IMG/VR virus record: IMGVR_UViG_3300032291_002681
Location: 1-64,000 of that record
Length of the DNA: 64,000 nucleotides
From: a virus
Direction: 5' to 3' (one strand)
This document shows positions 1-12,800 of this stretch, one piece after another. Both the position numbers and the translations under genes were made by a program. Below the pieces are notes generated by a model, which made no database searches, was not told the origin of the DNA, and saw only the letters and a list, made by a program, of their open reading frames with translations. Position 1 is the stretch's first letter. The number at the start of each line of letters is the position of its first letter.

Positions 1-2769
1 AATGTTAAATACCCTAACTTAGATTATAGTGAAAGTAAATGTTATAGAGATTTAGGATATATCATTGATGGAGTAGCAACTGATTTACTTTATGGTGGTA
101 ATGAAAGAAGTAGAAAGAATGCAGATTACTATTATGAGTTCCCATCTCAAGCTAATGGTTCTGGTTCACAAGTTGTAGAAACGGTAGAAGCAATTAAGTA
201 CGCAGCTAGAATAACAACCGCATCTATTAGTAGTACACTATTACCAACACCACAAATTATACCTAATACCTTAGCAAATATTAAAGTAACAAACGCTAAT
301 CAATATATTTCAGCATCATCGGCAACTTCTACTGAAGCAACGATACTATCAGCATCAATTGCTATTGTAACAAACATAATTTCTAACGGAACTGGTTCAG
401 CAATAGTATCGGCATCATTAAGTTTACCAACTTCATCTTATACAACGCCGGTAAGCAATGATAACAGATGGATTGCATACGGAATACTAAAAAATAACAT
501 TTCATTCATACAGGATGAAACTATTGCATATTTATCATCATCTTGGTCAACTGCATCTTATGATGAAAGTAAGTGTAGACGTGATGTGGGATTAATTATA
601 AGTGGAGCAGCTGAAGATTTGGTATTTAACTCAAATTCAGCATCAGTAGTAAATGGTAGATTCTATTATCTATATCCATCTCAAGCGCAAGGAGCACAAT
701 TGAATCAAACTATTGATGGAATAAACTACGCAAGTAAGTTAGTACAAAAAGTAATTCAAAACGTAACTTATGTAACGGCATCAGCAGTTGTATCGGCATC
801 ATACGCATTAATAAGAAACAATAGACAATTTATTCAAAACGAAACTATTGCTTATCTATCTTCTTCTTGGAGTACGGCATCTTATGATGAAGTAACTTGT
901 AAGAGAGATGTTGGTCATATCATAGATGCAGTTTCTACGGATTTATTATATGGTGGAAATGAAAGAAGTACAAACGCTGGAGTATTCTATTATCTATATC
1001 CATCACAAGCGCAAGGTTCACAATTACAACCAACATTAACAGGTGTTAAATACGCAGGACAAACTTCTAAGAATGTTGCATCATCATTAACATTTGTGAC
1101 AGCATCTCAATTAGTATCAGCATCAGTTAATTTGTTGAGAAAAAATAGAGAGTTTATACAAAATGAAACACTAGCGTACTTAACTGCTAGTTGGAGTACA
1201 TTTGAGTATGATAAAGATAAGTGTAAGAGAGATACTGGTTATATCTTAGATGGTGTTACTACCGATTTATTATATGGTGGTAATGAGAGAACTGTATTGA
1301 ATGGTAAATTCTATTACGAATATCCATCTTTAGCAATCGTTGAAGGTGATGGTGATGGTGTTGGTCAATTAGGACAAACAATTGATGGTATAAACTACGC
1401 AGGTAGAATAGCACAAAAGATTGCACAAAATATACTATTCGTAACCGCATCAGTAGAGGCATCAGCATCGTTTGATTTATTAAGAAAAAATAAAGCATTT
1501 GTGGCAGAGGAAACTATTGCTTATGTAAGTTCTTCTTGGAGTGGTGTATATTATAACGAAGCAACTTGTAAGAGAGATGTAGGATACCTAATAGATGCAG
1601 CAGCAACGGATGTATTATATGGTGGACAAGAAAGAAGTGTGATAGCAGGACAGTATTATTACTTATATCCTTCTAACGCAATCAATAAAGGTGTACCATC
1701 TACTCAAAATCAATTAGACCCAACTCTTACTGGTATCAGATATGCTGGAAAGACAGCTAAAAAAGTAATAACTAATCCAACTTATTTAGTACCGTCTGCA
1801 TCTCTATTAACAACAGCAAAATTGTTGACAGATAATAAAGAATTGATACAAAAAGAAACTATAACATTCTTATCTTCATCTTGGAGTAATTTGAAATACA
1901 ATGAAGTAAGTTGTAGTAGAGATTTAGGATTTATCATAGATGCAATCAGAACGGATTTGGTTTATGGTGGTAACGAAAGAAGTATTGAAGCAGGTTCATA
2001 TTATTATAAATTCCCATCAGTAGCAATATTAGATAGTTATGGTGATAATAATGGACAAAAGAAACAAACGATAGATGGTATAAACTTCGCAAGAGGAATA
2101 TCTGAAAAAATTGTAGCAAATACTTTATTAACTTACTTAGCACCATCAACTAAGAGAAGACAAGCAGCTGAAAGATTGAAAGCTGGTAAAGATGAATTGA
2201 AACAAAGAGCAATTGGATACACAAATGGAGCTTTCCCATATTTAGTATATAATGAGGCAAGTTGTTCACGTGATACTGGATTTATTGTAGATGCGGCTGT
2301 AACTGATTTATTATATGGTGGAAACGAAAGAGGAATCAGAGCAGCATCGTCATACTATGATGGTCAATATGGAAGTGCAATAGCTGTGACTAGAGACCAA
2401 TTATTGGAAACTTTGGAAACAAATAGATATTTAAGAACTAGAGCAGAGTTTATTGCAGCAGGAGCACCATTAGAATCATTTGGTTCATTAATTGTGGCAA
2501 CTGGTATTGACTACTCTTATAATGGTAGTGGTGTAACATTTAAAGCACTTCCTCCAAATCAGGGTGGTAGTGGTGTTCCTAATCCTGAATTTGAAATTAC
2601 GGAATTAGGTGGTGGTAGAATCTTCTTTACCTCTGGTAACCAAGATGGTGACTTTAGAATTGGTACGGGACTAAGTATTAATCAGGCAACTGGTACTCTT
2701 GTGGGTAGAACATTTAGTAAATCTCTATTCTCATTAGTAACTCCGTTCTCATTGGCACTACAAATATAA
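1..2769 (+). CDS. Repeat-containing virion structural protein (5' partial)
   Basis: The reading frame is open from the first base of the window, so the gene starts upstream; 922 residues and the stop are present. It is built from seven copies of a unit of about 108-117 residues (the first interval is about 178). Each unit has a Cys-x-Arg-Asp motif (cysteines at partial residues 14, 192, 300, 408, 523, 638, 755), then a TDLLYGGNER-type segment, a YYYLYPS segment, a GINYA segment, and a helical stretch ending in ETIAYLSSSW. The last 150 residues are different and rich in Gly and beta-type sequence. Repeats of this kind occur in structural proteins of marine T4-like phages (general recollection, no search done). 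It lies just before the fibre genes, so a neck, whisker or fibre role is inferred. The exact function is unknown. Confidence 0.75.
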   Translation, partial: NVKYPNLDYSESKCYRDLGYIIDGVATDLLYGGNERSRKNADYYYEFPSQANGSGSQVVETVEAIKYAARITTASISSTLLPTPQIIPNTLANIKVTNANQYISASSATSTEATILSASIAIVTNIISNGTGSAIVSASLSLPTSSYTTPVSNDNRWIAYGILKNNISFIQDETIAYLSSSWSTASYDESKCRRDVGLIISGAAEDLVFNSNSASVVNGRFYYLYPSQAQGAQLNQTIDGINYASKLVQKVIQNVTYVTASAVVSASYALIRNNRQFIQNETIAYLSSSWSTASYDEVTCKRDVGHIIDAVSTDLLYGGNERSTNAGVFYYLYPSQAQGSQLQPTLTGVKYAGQTSKNVASSLTFVTASQLVSASVNLLRKNREFIQNETLAYLTASWSTFEYDKDKCKRDTGYILDGVTTDLLYGGNERTVLNGKFYYEYPSLAIVEGDGDGVGQLGQTIDGINYAGRIAQKIAQNILFVTASVEASASFDLLRKNKAFVAEETIAYVSSSWSGVYYNEATCKRDVGYLIDAAATDVLYGGQERSVIAGQYYYLYPSNAINKGVPSTQNQLDPTLTGIRYAGKTAKKVITNPTYLVPSASLLTTAKLLTDNKELIQKETITFLSSSWSNLKYNEVSCSRDLGFIIDAIRTDLVYGGNERSIEAGSYYYKFPSVAILDSYGDNNGQKKQTIDGINFARGISEKIVANTLLTYLAPSTKRRQAAERLKAGKDELKQRAIGYTNGAFPYLVYNEASCSRDTGFIVDAAVTDLLYGGNERGIRAASSYYDGQYGSAIAVTRDQLLETLETNRYLRTRAEFIAAGAPLESFGSLIVATGIDYSYNGSGVTFKALPPNQGGSGVPNPEFEITELGGGRIFFTSGNQDGDFRIGTGLSINQATGTLVGRTFSKSLFSLVTPFSLALQI

Positions 2770-2794
2770 AAAAGAAAATAAAAAATAAAAAGAA

Positions 2795-3739
2795 ATGGCA
2801 GAAGTTTTTGTACCCTTAAATCGGTTTCAGTCAGTTGTAACAGGACTGACTGGTGAACCCGATGAAATCTACACAACACCAGCGGGTGTATCATCGATTG
2901 TGTTATCTTGTCAAATTACAAATAATAGTTTGATAACACAACCTGTGACAATATTTGTAACATCGAATAAAGAAATACCTGTGCCACAGTTTGGAGATAT
3001 TTTTAGTGGTAGTAATTTCATTAGTGCTTCCGCCGGTCCTTTTGCTGTCAATGGAATTGAAAATTTGGGTAGATTTAGTGGTAGTTTTGCGAGTGCATCT
3101 TTATTACTTAATTCAAATAGACAATTTTTAAGAAAAGAAATAGCAGCATACACAAATAATCAAAATAGTTTATCGGAAACTCCGTTTGTTTTTATATCAG
3201 ATTATTTTGAACAAAACACATTAGATGATGTGGATGCAATTAAATATGATATTGTAAATAACACAACTATTAGAACAAATAAAGCAGCAAAAGCATACTT
3301 TGATAAAAATGGTAGAAGTCTTATAGATACAACGGAATATTCAGCATCATTATTTGCATTAGATTATTTAAAAATATTATCTAATCAAATTATAAAAAAT
3401 CAATCAACAACTGGTTCTTCGGATTCGCCATTATTATTTCAAAGTGGAGTAACTCAATCGGTATTAACTAATTTTAATAACGGAACTGTAGCTGGAATTT
3501 CCGCATCAATATATGTTGTAAATTCTTTAGTGGATGTAATTAAGGAAACTATTGAAGCTCCTGTGTTTACTGAACAAGAAGCTGTAAGATTGGTTACAAA
3601 TGTAACAATACCACCAGCGGATTCTCTTTCACCAGTAGTTTCTGGTAAATTAGTGTTAGAAGAAACATACGGATTTATCGTTTCGGGCTCAACTGAATTA
3701 ACCGTAGTTCTTTCTTTGCTTGAAAGTGCTAATGAATAA
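2795..3739 (+). CDS. Virion structural protein related to the upstream repeat protein
   Basis: 314 residues. The N-terminal third (VFVPLNRFQSVVTGL onward) looks like a beta-sandwich. The middle contains a single helical segment (LLLNSNRQFLRKEIAAYTN) that matches the LL-x-N-x-x-FIQ-x-E-x-x-AY part of the repeats in the preceding gene. The C-terminus returns to beta-type sequence ending in VVLSLLESANE. It starts 25 nt after the upstream stop, behind an A-rich leader with no Shine-Dalgarno. The shared segment and position suggest it is assembled with, or diverged from, the neighbouring repeat protein. Function is not known. Confidence 0.7.
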   Translation: MAEVFVPLNRFQSVVTGLTGEPDEIYTTPAGVSSIVLSCQITNNSLITQPVTIFVTSNKEIPVPQFGDIFSGSNFISASAGPFAVNGIENLGRFSGSFASASLLLNSNRQFLRKEIAAYTNNQNSLSETPFVFISDYFEQNTLDDVDAIKYDIVNNTTIRTNKAAKAYFDKNGRSLIDTTEYSASLFALDYLKILSNQIIKNQSTTGSSDSPLLFQSGVTQSVLTNFNNGTVAGISASIYVVNSLVDVIKETIEAPVFTEQEAVRLVTNVTIPPADSLSPVVSGKLVLEETYGFIVSGSTELTVVLSLLESANE

Positions 3740-3757
3740 GTGATATTATCTTTAGGT

Positions 3758-3787
3758 AATATTTATAAGGGATTCATTATATTTATA
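3758..3787 (+). promoter_or_regulatory. Candidate late promoter motif, doubled
   Basis: AATATTTATA at 3758-3767 and TATATTTATA at 3778-3787 lie 40 and 20 nt before the ATG of the giant fibre gene. The same motif recurs before other late genes. No TTG element lies 20 nt upstream. Promoter activity is inferred. Confidence 0.5.
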
Positions 3788-3807
3788 AAAAAGCTGGAAA
3801 GTAAAGA

Positions 3808-6800
3808 ATGGCAATTAGTAATCTATTAACAGGAAGGGTAAGAGTAGTTTCACCTAAAAATGTAACACAGGACAGGTATCAATTTATTGATTTATCACAA
3901 GTTGAACCAAATTTAGGTGTTCCAAATTTTTCGGCATCACTTTCAGGTTCTCCAGCTATTGTAGTTTCGGATGACCAGGGTAATAGAGGATTTGTAAGAA
4001 GTTTAGATTTAGATAGAGCAACTGGAGCATTTACTGGTTCATTTACTGGTTCATTTACTGGTTCTTATTATGGAGACGGTAGAGATTTATTTAATCTACC
4101 TGCCGCAAGATTTATATCAAGTGGTTCGGCAACTGCATCTTTTGTAGAAGGGAATTTATTAATTAATACGAACACTAGAGTTCAAGGTGACCTTTATGTC
4201 GATGATACAATTTATGCGGAAAGTATAATAGTATCTTATATATCATCATCGGTAATTTATTCTTCTGGTTCAAATATATTTGGAGATAATTATACTGATA
4301 GACAACAATTTACAGGATCTGTATTAGTTAGTTCATCTATTATTGTAAATGATATTACCGCATCACAATCTATCACTGGTTCATTTACCGGTTCTTTTTT
4401 TGGTGATGGTAGAGATATATTTAATTTACCACAAGCTACAAGATTAGTAACCGGTTCGGTAACCGCATCAGTAACACCTGAAGATGGATTTAAAGTAGTT
4501 TCAATTGTAAGTGGTTCTCAATTTACTGGTTCTCTTTTTGTAAGTGGGAATATTACTATACCATCTGGTAGTGGTTTTTTTAGTGGTAGTGGTGAAGGAT
4601 TATTTAACATACCACTTTCAGCACTTAATATAGATTCATTAGTAGCTAGTAGAATTGCAAGTGGTAGTGTTACTGCATCAGTTTCACCAACTGAAGGATT
4701 TAAAGTATTATCAGTCGCAAGTGGGTCTACTTTTACTGGTTCTCTTTTTGTAAGTGGAAATGTTGTAATTCCATCTGGTAGTGGATTCTTTAGTGGTAGT
4801 GGTGAAGGATTATTTAATATTCCATTATCGGCACTTAATATCGATTCATTAGAATCAACTTTAATATCAAGTGGTAGTATAACTGCGTCTGTATCTCCTG
4901 TATTTGGATTTAAAGTGCAATCACAAGAAAGTGGTTCTCAATTTAGTGGTTCCGTTAATATTAGTGGTAGTTTATTCGTATCACCATTTAGTGGCTCTTT
5001 ACAATTAGCATCTGGTTCAAATTATTATGGTGAGGGCCAATTCTTAAGAAACATACCTCGTTCAGCATTAACCGAAGACGCATTAATATCTACCGAAATA
5101 AAATCAGGTTCAATAACCGCATCAGTTTCACCTGTATTTGGATTTAAAGTAGAAACACCATTTACTGGTTCTCAATTTGGTTCTCAATTTACGGGAAGTA
5201 TTGATGTAAGTGGTAGTGTTAAAGCATTTGCATTTATAGGAGATGGTTCTCAATTAACAAATGTACAAGCAGCAGCTGCACCAAGAATAGAATCTGGTTC
5301 TGTAACTGCTTCGGTATCACCTAATTTTGGATTCCGTGTAGAATCGCAAATAAGTGGTTCTGAATTTACTGGTTCAATTGATGTGAGTGGAAGTATATTC
5401 ATACCATCCGGTAGTGGTGTATTTAGTGGTAGTGGTGCGGGTTTATTTGATATACCTCGTTCGGCACTTACTCCTGACGCATTATTATCAAACTTAATAG
5501 CAAGTGGTAGTGTTACCGCGTCTGTAACTCCTCAATTTGGATTCCGTGTGGAATCCAGAGTAAGTGGTTCAGAGTTTACAGGTTCAATTGATATTAGTGG
5601 AAGTGTATTTATACCAAGTGGTAGTGGTGTATTTAGTGGTAGTGGTGCGGGTTTATTTGATATACCTCGTTCAGCACTTACACCAGATGCACTTTTATCA
5701 AATTTAATAGCGAGTGGTTCAGTAACGGCATCTGTAACGCCTGATTTTGGATTTAGAATACAATCAATTGATAGTGGTTCTCAATTTACAGGTTCACTTT
5801 TTGTAAGTGGAGCTAGAGGTATTGAATTGGCATCGGGTTCATCTTATTCAGGTAGTGGTGCTAGATTGTTTAATATACCAGTAAATGCAATTGAAGATTT
5901 AGACCTCTCCAAAATTGGTAGTGGTTCGGTAACTGCATCAATAACTCCAAATAATGGATTTAGAGTAAATACATTTTCTACCTTTACCGGTAGTATGATT
6001 ATATCGGCATCTGCTACATATTTTGCAACCGAATCAATCAATCCAATATATAATGTAACTAATAATGGCAGTACATCGTATTCTTTTACCGGTGGAATTA
6101 TTGGTGATAATCCTACACTAACTTTAGTAAGAGGGGTAACTTATACATTTAATTTAAATGCAAGTGGGCATCCATTTTGGATAAAAACAATTCAATCCAC
6201 TGGTATTGTAAACGCATATAATACCGGTGTAACGAATAACGGTGATGATAATGGGGTAATAACATTTACACCACAAGTTGGTTCACCTAATACTCTATAT
6301 TATAATTGCCAACTTCATTTATCAATGGGTGGTATAATTAACATTATAGACGGGGTTTTACAAAAAACACCTGGAGTTGTTATTTCCGGAAGTTTAGATG
6401 TAAGTGAAGTTGTTAGAGCTAGAGAATTTACGGGTTCATTTTCAGCATCATTTATACAAGGTGATGGTGCTGGATTATTTAATATTCCTCGTTCTGCATT
6501 TACCGGAGATTCTTTTAGAATTGCTAGTGGTAGTATAACCGCATCAGTTTCACCTGTATTTGGATTTAAAGTAGAATCGGCTGAAGTTGGTTCTGAAATT
6601 TCTGGAAGTGTTAGAGTAAGTGGTTCGGTAATTGCATCAGCTGTAACCGCTGTATCAATGAGTGCACTTAATTTTAGTGGTTCATTTCAAGGAGATGGTA
6701 GTAGATTAACTAATATTGTTATTCCACCATTGGAGACTACACAAATAGCTAGTGGTTCGGTAACGGCATCAGCTGCACCTGATAAGGGATTTATAGTAAA

Positions 6801-9800
6801 ATCATCGGATTTTGGTTCTCAATTTACTGGTTCAGTTTTCATAAGTGGTAGTAGAGGCATTGAAATTGTATCTGGTTCATCTTACTCTGGTAGTGGTGCT
6901 AGATTATTTGATATACCGAGAACGGCGTTGGCACCTGATGCGTTAGATACCAATAGAATTCTTTCCGGTTCGGTAACGGCATCGGTAACTCCCCAATTTG
7001 GATTTCGAGTAGAATCTACCGAAAGAGGTTCTCAATTTAGTGGTTCGGTATTTTTAAGTGGTTCGGTATTTTTAAGAACAGGTTCGTTTAGTGGTAGTGG
7101 TAGAAATCTATTTGATATACCAGTTGCAGCTTTATCCGATTTAGATACATCAAAAATATTTAGTGGTTCGGTAACCGCATCGGTATCACCTAATTTTGGA
7201 TTTGTAGTAACATCTGTTGCGAGTGGTTCTATATTTAGTGGAAGTTTATTAGTAAGTGGAAGTAGTAGATTTAGAATGGGTGTATCTGCATCCGTATTTA
7301 GTGGTAGTGGAGCAGGATTGACAGATATTCCATTCTCAGCACTATCACAGGAATTATTTAGAATTGCAAGTGGGAGTGTGACTGCTTCAGCATTGCCTGA
7401 CAGGGGATTTGTTGTAGAATCCGTAGCAAGCGGTTCACAGATAACTGGTAGTGTTAAAATAACTGGAAGTTTAACAATAAATGCAACATCTGGAGCATTA
7501 ATACTTGGTTCATCATCTGCTTATTTTGGTGAAGGTACTTATTTAAGAAATATTCCTAGAAATGCTCTTAGTGAAGACGCATTAATATCAACTGAAATTA
7601 AAAGTGGTAGTGTAACGGCATCCGTTTCACCTAATTTTGGATTTGTTGTAAAATCGGCAGAAAGTGGTTCGCAATTTACTGGTAGTGTAAATATTAGTGG
7701 TAGTTTGCTTGTAAGAAGTGGTTCATTTTTTATTGGAGATGGTAGATTCCTTAACAATATTACATTAGCAAATTTAGCAATAGATTCTACAAAAATATTT
7801 AGTGGAAGTGCAACCGCATCAATATCACCATCGGATGGATTTAAAGTAAATACACATTCTAGATTTGATGGAAGTTTTATTGTATCTTCATCTGCAAGAA
7901 GTACACCTGATTATTTAATAGATAGAACTATTGCTGTAACAAATGATGGTAGTAATTCTTATATAATAGAAGTCGGTCTTATTAGTGGTTCAAACCCAAC
8001 TATAACATTAGTTAGGGGATTACAATACACTATTGATGTAAATGCACCTGGACACCCATTTTGGATTAAATATATAGAATCAACCGGTACATCTAATTCA
8101 TATAGTAGTAGTATTACAAATAATGGAACTGATAGTGGTACTATTGTATTCACTCCGCCATCCGGTTCGCCAGATACACTTTACTATAATTGTCAATTAC
8201 ATTCTTCAATGAAGGGTACAATTAATTTAATAAATGAATTAATTATTCCTGCAGAAATACGATTAATTGGAAATACTAAAATAGAAGGTAATCTTACTGC
8301 TTCGATGTATAGTGGTAGTGGTAGAGGTTTATTTGATATTCCTCGTTCTGCGATAACCGAAGATTCAGTTAGAATAGCAAGTGCTAGTGTGACCGCTTCG
8401 GTATCACCTGACTCTGGATTCTTAGTTCAATCGGTTGTTAGTGGTTCTACATTTAGTGGAAGTGTTGTTGTATCTGGAAGTATGTTCTTAAACTTTACTT
8501 CTGGTGCATTATTTATAGATTCATCATCTGGACTTTATTCTGATGGACAATTCTTAAGAAATATACCTCGTTCGGCTTTAACAGAAGATGCATTAATTAG
8601 TACTGAAATTAAATCTGGTTCCGTAACCGCATCCGTTTCTCCTGTATTCGGATTCAGAGTTGAAACTGGATTTACATCATCAATAAATGAAAATGGAGTT
8701 TATACAACTCAAATTGGTTCTAGATTTACTGGTAGTATTGATGTTAGTGGTAGTTTATTTATAAATGAAGTTAGTGGAGCAATATATCTTCAATCATCTT
8801 CAAATTATTATGGAGAAGGAAGATATTTAAGAAATATCCCCCGTTCAGCACTAACTGAAGATGCACTTATTAGTACCGAAATTAAATCGGGTTCAGTAAC
8901 AGCATCGGTAACACCTGATGAGGGTTTTAGAGTAATAACACCATTTACCGGTTCACAAATTGGTTCACAATTTACCGGTTCGGTTAATGTGAGTGGCTCA
9001 CTTATTGGGGATAATTTAACTGCTAGAGGATTTTTCTTTGGTGATGGTAGATTTATTACCAATGTACAAGCGGCTGCAGCTCCATTGATAGCAAGTGGTT
9101 CGGCAACTGCTTCGGTAGCAAGTGGAGAAACATTTGTAGTAAGAACTGAAAAAACAGGTTCTCAAATAGGTTCTGAATTTACTGGTTCAATATCAGTTAG
9201 TGGCTCAATATTAGGACAAGATATAACTTCAACTAGATTCTTCTTTGGAGATGGTAGATTTATTACAAATGTAGTTGCATCCGCAGCTCCATTTATAGCT
9301 AGTGGTTCGGCAACTGCATCGGTAGCAAACGGGTTTGATTTTAGAGTAATAACTGCGGCAACTGGTTCGGAAGTAGGTTCTGAATTTACTGGTAGTGTAG
9401 AGGTTAGTGGTTCATTAAAAGCAGATGATTTAACGGCAAGGGGATTCATTTTTGGTGATGGTAGATTTATCACTAATGTACAAGCATCCGCAGCTCCTTT
9501 AATAGCTAGTGGTTCTGCAACCGCATCGGTAGCAAGTGGAGATACTTTTAGAGTAATAACTGCCCCATCTTCTGGTTCGTTTAAATCACAATTTACATCA
9601 TCAGTAGCAATTAGTGGTTCTATTACTGCATCTTTATTTGTTGGTGATGGTGGTGGATTATTTAATATCCCACCTGATGCGATTGAAAATTTAGAATTAG
9701 CAAAGATTAACTCTGGTTCTGGTATTGCAATTATTGACCCAAATAAATTAGATGTAAATGTACCAATTACAGCATCTCGATTTGATGGAGATGGTAGTGG

Positions 9801-12800
9801 ATTATTTAATATTCCACCTGAAGCATTAGATGATTTGCAGATTGATAGAATTCAGTCTGGTTCATTTGAAGCAGTAATTTCTCCAAATAGAGGATTAGAA
9901 ATTGGAACTAGAACATTTGTGTCTGGTAACCTAAGTGTTAGTGGTGGATTGTTTGTAACTGGTGGAAACATTATAGTATCATCTGGTTCTTCATTCGTTG
10001 GAGATGGTAGTGGTATTACAAATATTAACATTGCTAATTTATCATTTGAAACATCACTATTACAATCAGGCTCAGCAATAGCTAGAATATCTCCAAATTT
10101 TGGATTTGTAGTAAATACATCATCTTTAATTGAGGGTAATTTAGTAGTAACAAACCAAATTACAGCAAGTAATTTAATATTTTCACCATTATTTACTGGT
10201 TCATTCTTAGGAACTTATAATTTCCAAGGAGTAGGACCAACTGCATCTGCGGAATATGATATTTTACGATATGATGAAAATAGAGGATATTTTATACCTC
10301 AACCTGAAACTTCATTAACTGAAACTGTATCATTTAATAATGTTAGTAATTTAACAATTGTACATAATTTGGGAATTAGATACCCAATGGTGCAAGTGTA
10401 CGCAACTGGTTCTGAAGACCAAATTTTACCTGGCACAATAAAATCAATTAATGATGACACTATTCAAATTGTATTTAGTGGATTGACTAGTGGACACGTT
10501 GTAATTGGTAGTGGTGGTTCATTGATTAATGGTACAATACCTGGTGATAGAGTATTTGGAAATGTATTATCTGCATCATACGCTATAACTGCAGAATTTG
10601 CAAAGACTGTAGCGGGATTTGATTCAGCATCATTGGCAAATTTATCTGCATCATTGAGTGATACTGCACAATATGTAAGAAATTCACAAACCGCATCAAT
10701 GACTGTTGGTAGGGCTGTAAGTTCTTCATACGCACTAACCGCATCTTATGTTGAAAACTTAACCGGATTAAATCTAACTGAATATGTAAGAAACGATAGA
10801 ACATCTTCAATGACTGTTTTATCTGCATCATTTGCAAGAACTGCATCTTACGCATTATTTGCACAAAATGCATCGAATGTAGATACCTCAAACTTTGTTC
10901 AGAATTCACAAACTGCATCAATGTTGGTTGGTACTGCTTCATTAGCATTTACCGCATCATACGCTCTTTACGCTTTAAATGCGGAAGGAGTAAATACGGC
11001 ATCATTCTTACAAGTAAACAAAGATTCTACGATAAACGCTAATTTAACTATTAGTGGTAGTTTGGGAGTAAGTGGTAGTTTAATATTACAAAACTTACCA
11101 TCTGGTTCATCTGAAGATGTTGTTATTTGGAATAGTATAACAAAACGATTAGAAAGAAGAAATATAGTAGCTGCTGTTGGTTCATCTGGTACAACTGGTA
11201 CCGCAGGAACTGCGGGTACATCGGGTTCTTCTGGTACTTCGGGAACTTCGGGTACTTCTGGAACATCCGGTTCATCCGGAACAAGTGGAAGTAGTGGTAC
11301 ATCTGGAGAAGATGGGACATCTGGTACATCTGGAAGTAGTGGAACATCCGGAAGTAGTGGCACATCAGGAACTAGTGGTACAAGTGGTACTTCTGGAACA
11401 TCCGGTTCATCCGGAACAAGTGGTTCAAGTGGTACTTCTGGTTCCAGTGGTAGTAGTGGAACATCTGGAACGAGTGGAACATCAGGAACTTCTGGTTCAA
11501 GTGGTACTTCTGGAACATCTGGAAGTGCTGGGACAAGTGGTACTTCTGGAACATCTGGAACTACTGGTTCAGAAGGAACTTCAGGAACATCTGGAAGTAG
11601 TGGAACATCCGGAAGTAGTGGAACATCCGGAAGTAGTGGTACATCCGGAACTTCTGGCACATCGGGTTCTTCTGGAAGCGGAGGAACATCTGGTACATCT
11701 GGTAGCGGTGGTTCTTCTGGAACATCGGGAAGTGGAGGTACATCTGGTACATCAGGTAGTAGTGGAACTTCTGGAACTTCTGGAACATCTGGAAGTAGTG
11801 GAAGTGGTGGAACATCGGGAACATCTGGAAGTGGTGGAACAAGCGGAACATCTGGAAGTGGTGGAACAAGCGGAACATCCGGAACTTCTGGAAGTAGTGG
11901 AAGTGGAGGAACTTCTGGAAGCGGAGGTTCATCGGGTTCATCTGGAAGTGGAGGAACATCTGGTACATCTGCAACTGCTGGTACGGGTGGAACATCTGGA
12001 AGTAGCGGAACATCTGGAAGTGGTGGAACATCAGGAACTTCTGGTACATCTGGTACATCTGGAACATCTGGTACATCGGGAAGTGATGGTGTAAGTGGAA
12101 CTTCTGGAACAAGCGGAACATCTGGCACATCAGGAACTTCTGGAACAAGCGGAACATCTGGAAGTACCGGTAGTAGTGGAACTTCTGGCACATCAGGAAC
12201 TTCTGGTACATCTGGTACATCTGGAACATCTGGAGAAGATGGGACATCTGGTACATCGGGAAGTAGTGGAACATCTGGTACGAGCGGAACAACTGGAAGT
12301 AGTGGTACATCTGGTACAAGTGGAAGTAGTGGTACTTCTGGTAGTAGTGGTTCATCTGGAACAAGCGGTTCATCTGGTACTACCGGTTCATCCGGAACTT
12401 CTGGAAGTAGCGGAACAAGTGGAACTTCTGGAACAGATGGTACATCAGGAACAAGCGGCTCATCAGGAACATCAGGAACTTCAGGAAGCACTGGTTCATC
12501 TGGTACTAGTGGAAGTAGTGGAACTTCTGGAACATCAGGAAGTGATGGAACTTCTGGAACAAGCGGTACTTCTGGTACAAGTGGAACATCAGGAAGTACC
12601 GGTTCAGATGGTACTTCTGGAAGTAGTGGAACATCGGGTACATCGGGTAGTGATGGAACTTCTGGTACATCTGGCTCAGCTGGAACATCAGGAAGTACCG
12701 GTTCATCTGGTACAACTGGCTCCGAAGGTACGAGTGGAACATCTGCAATAGATGGAACAAGTGGTACTTCTGGAACCGATGGTACGAGTGGTACATCTGG

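Noticed and set aside
11177-12751. Plus-strand frames rich in Leu-Val-Glu-His over the repeat tract
   Set aside because: They are out-of-frame readings of the triplet repeat.
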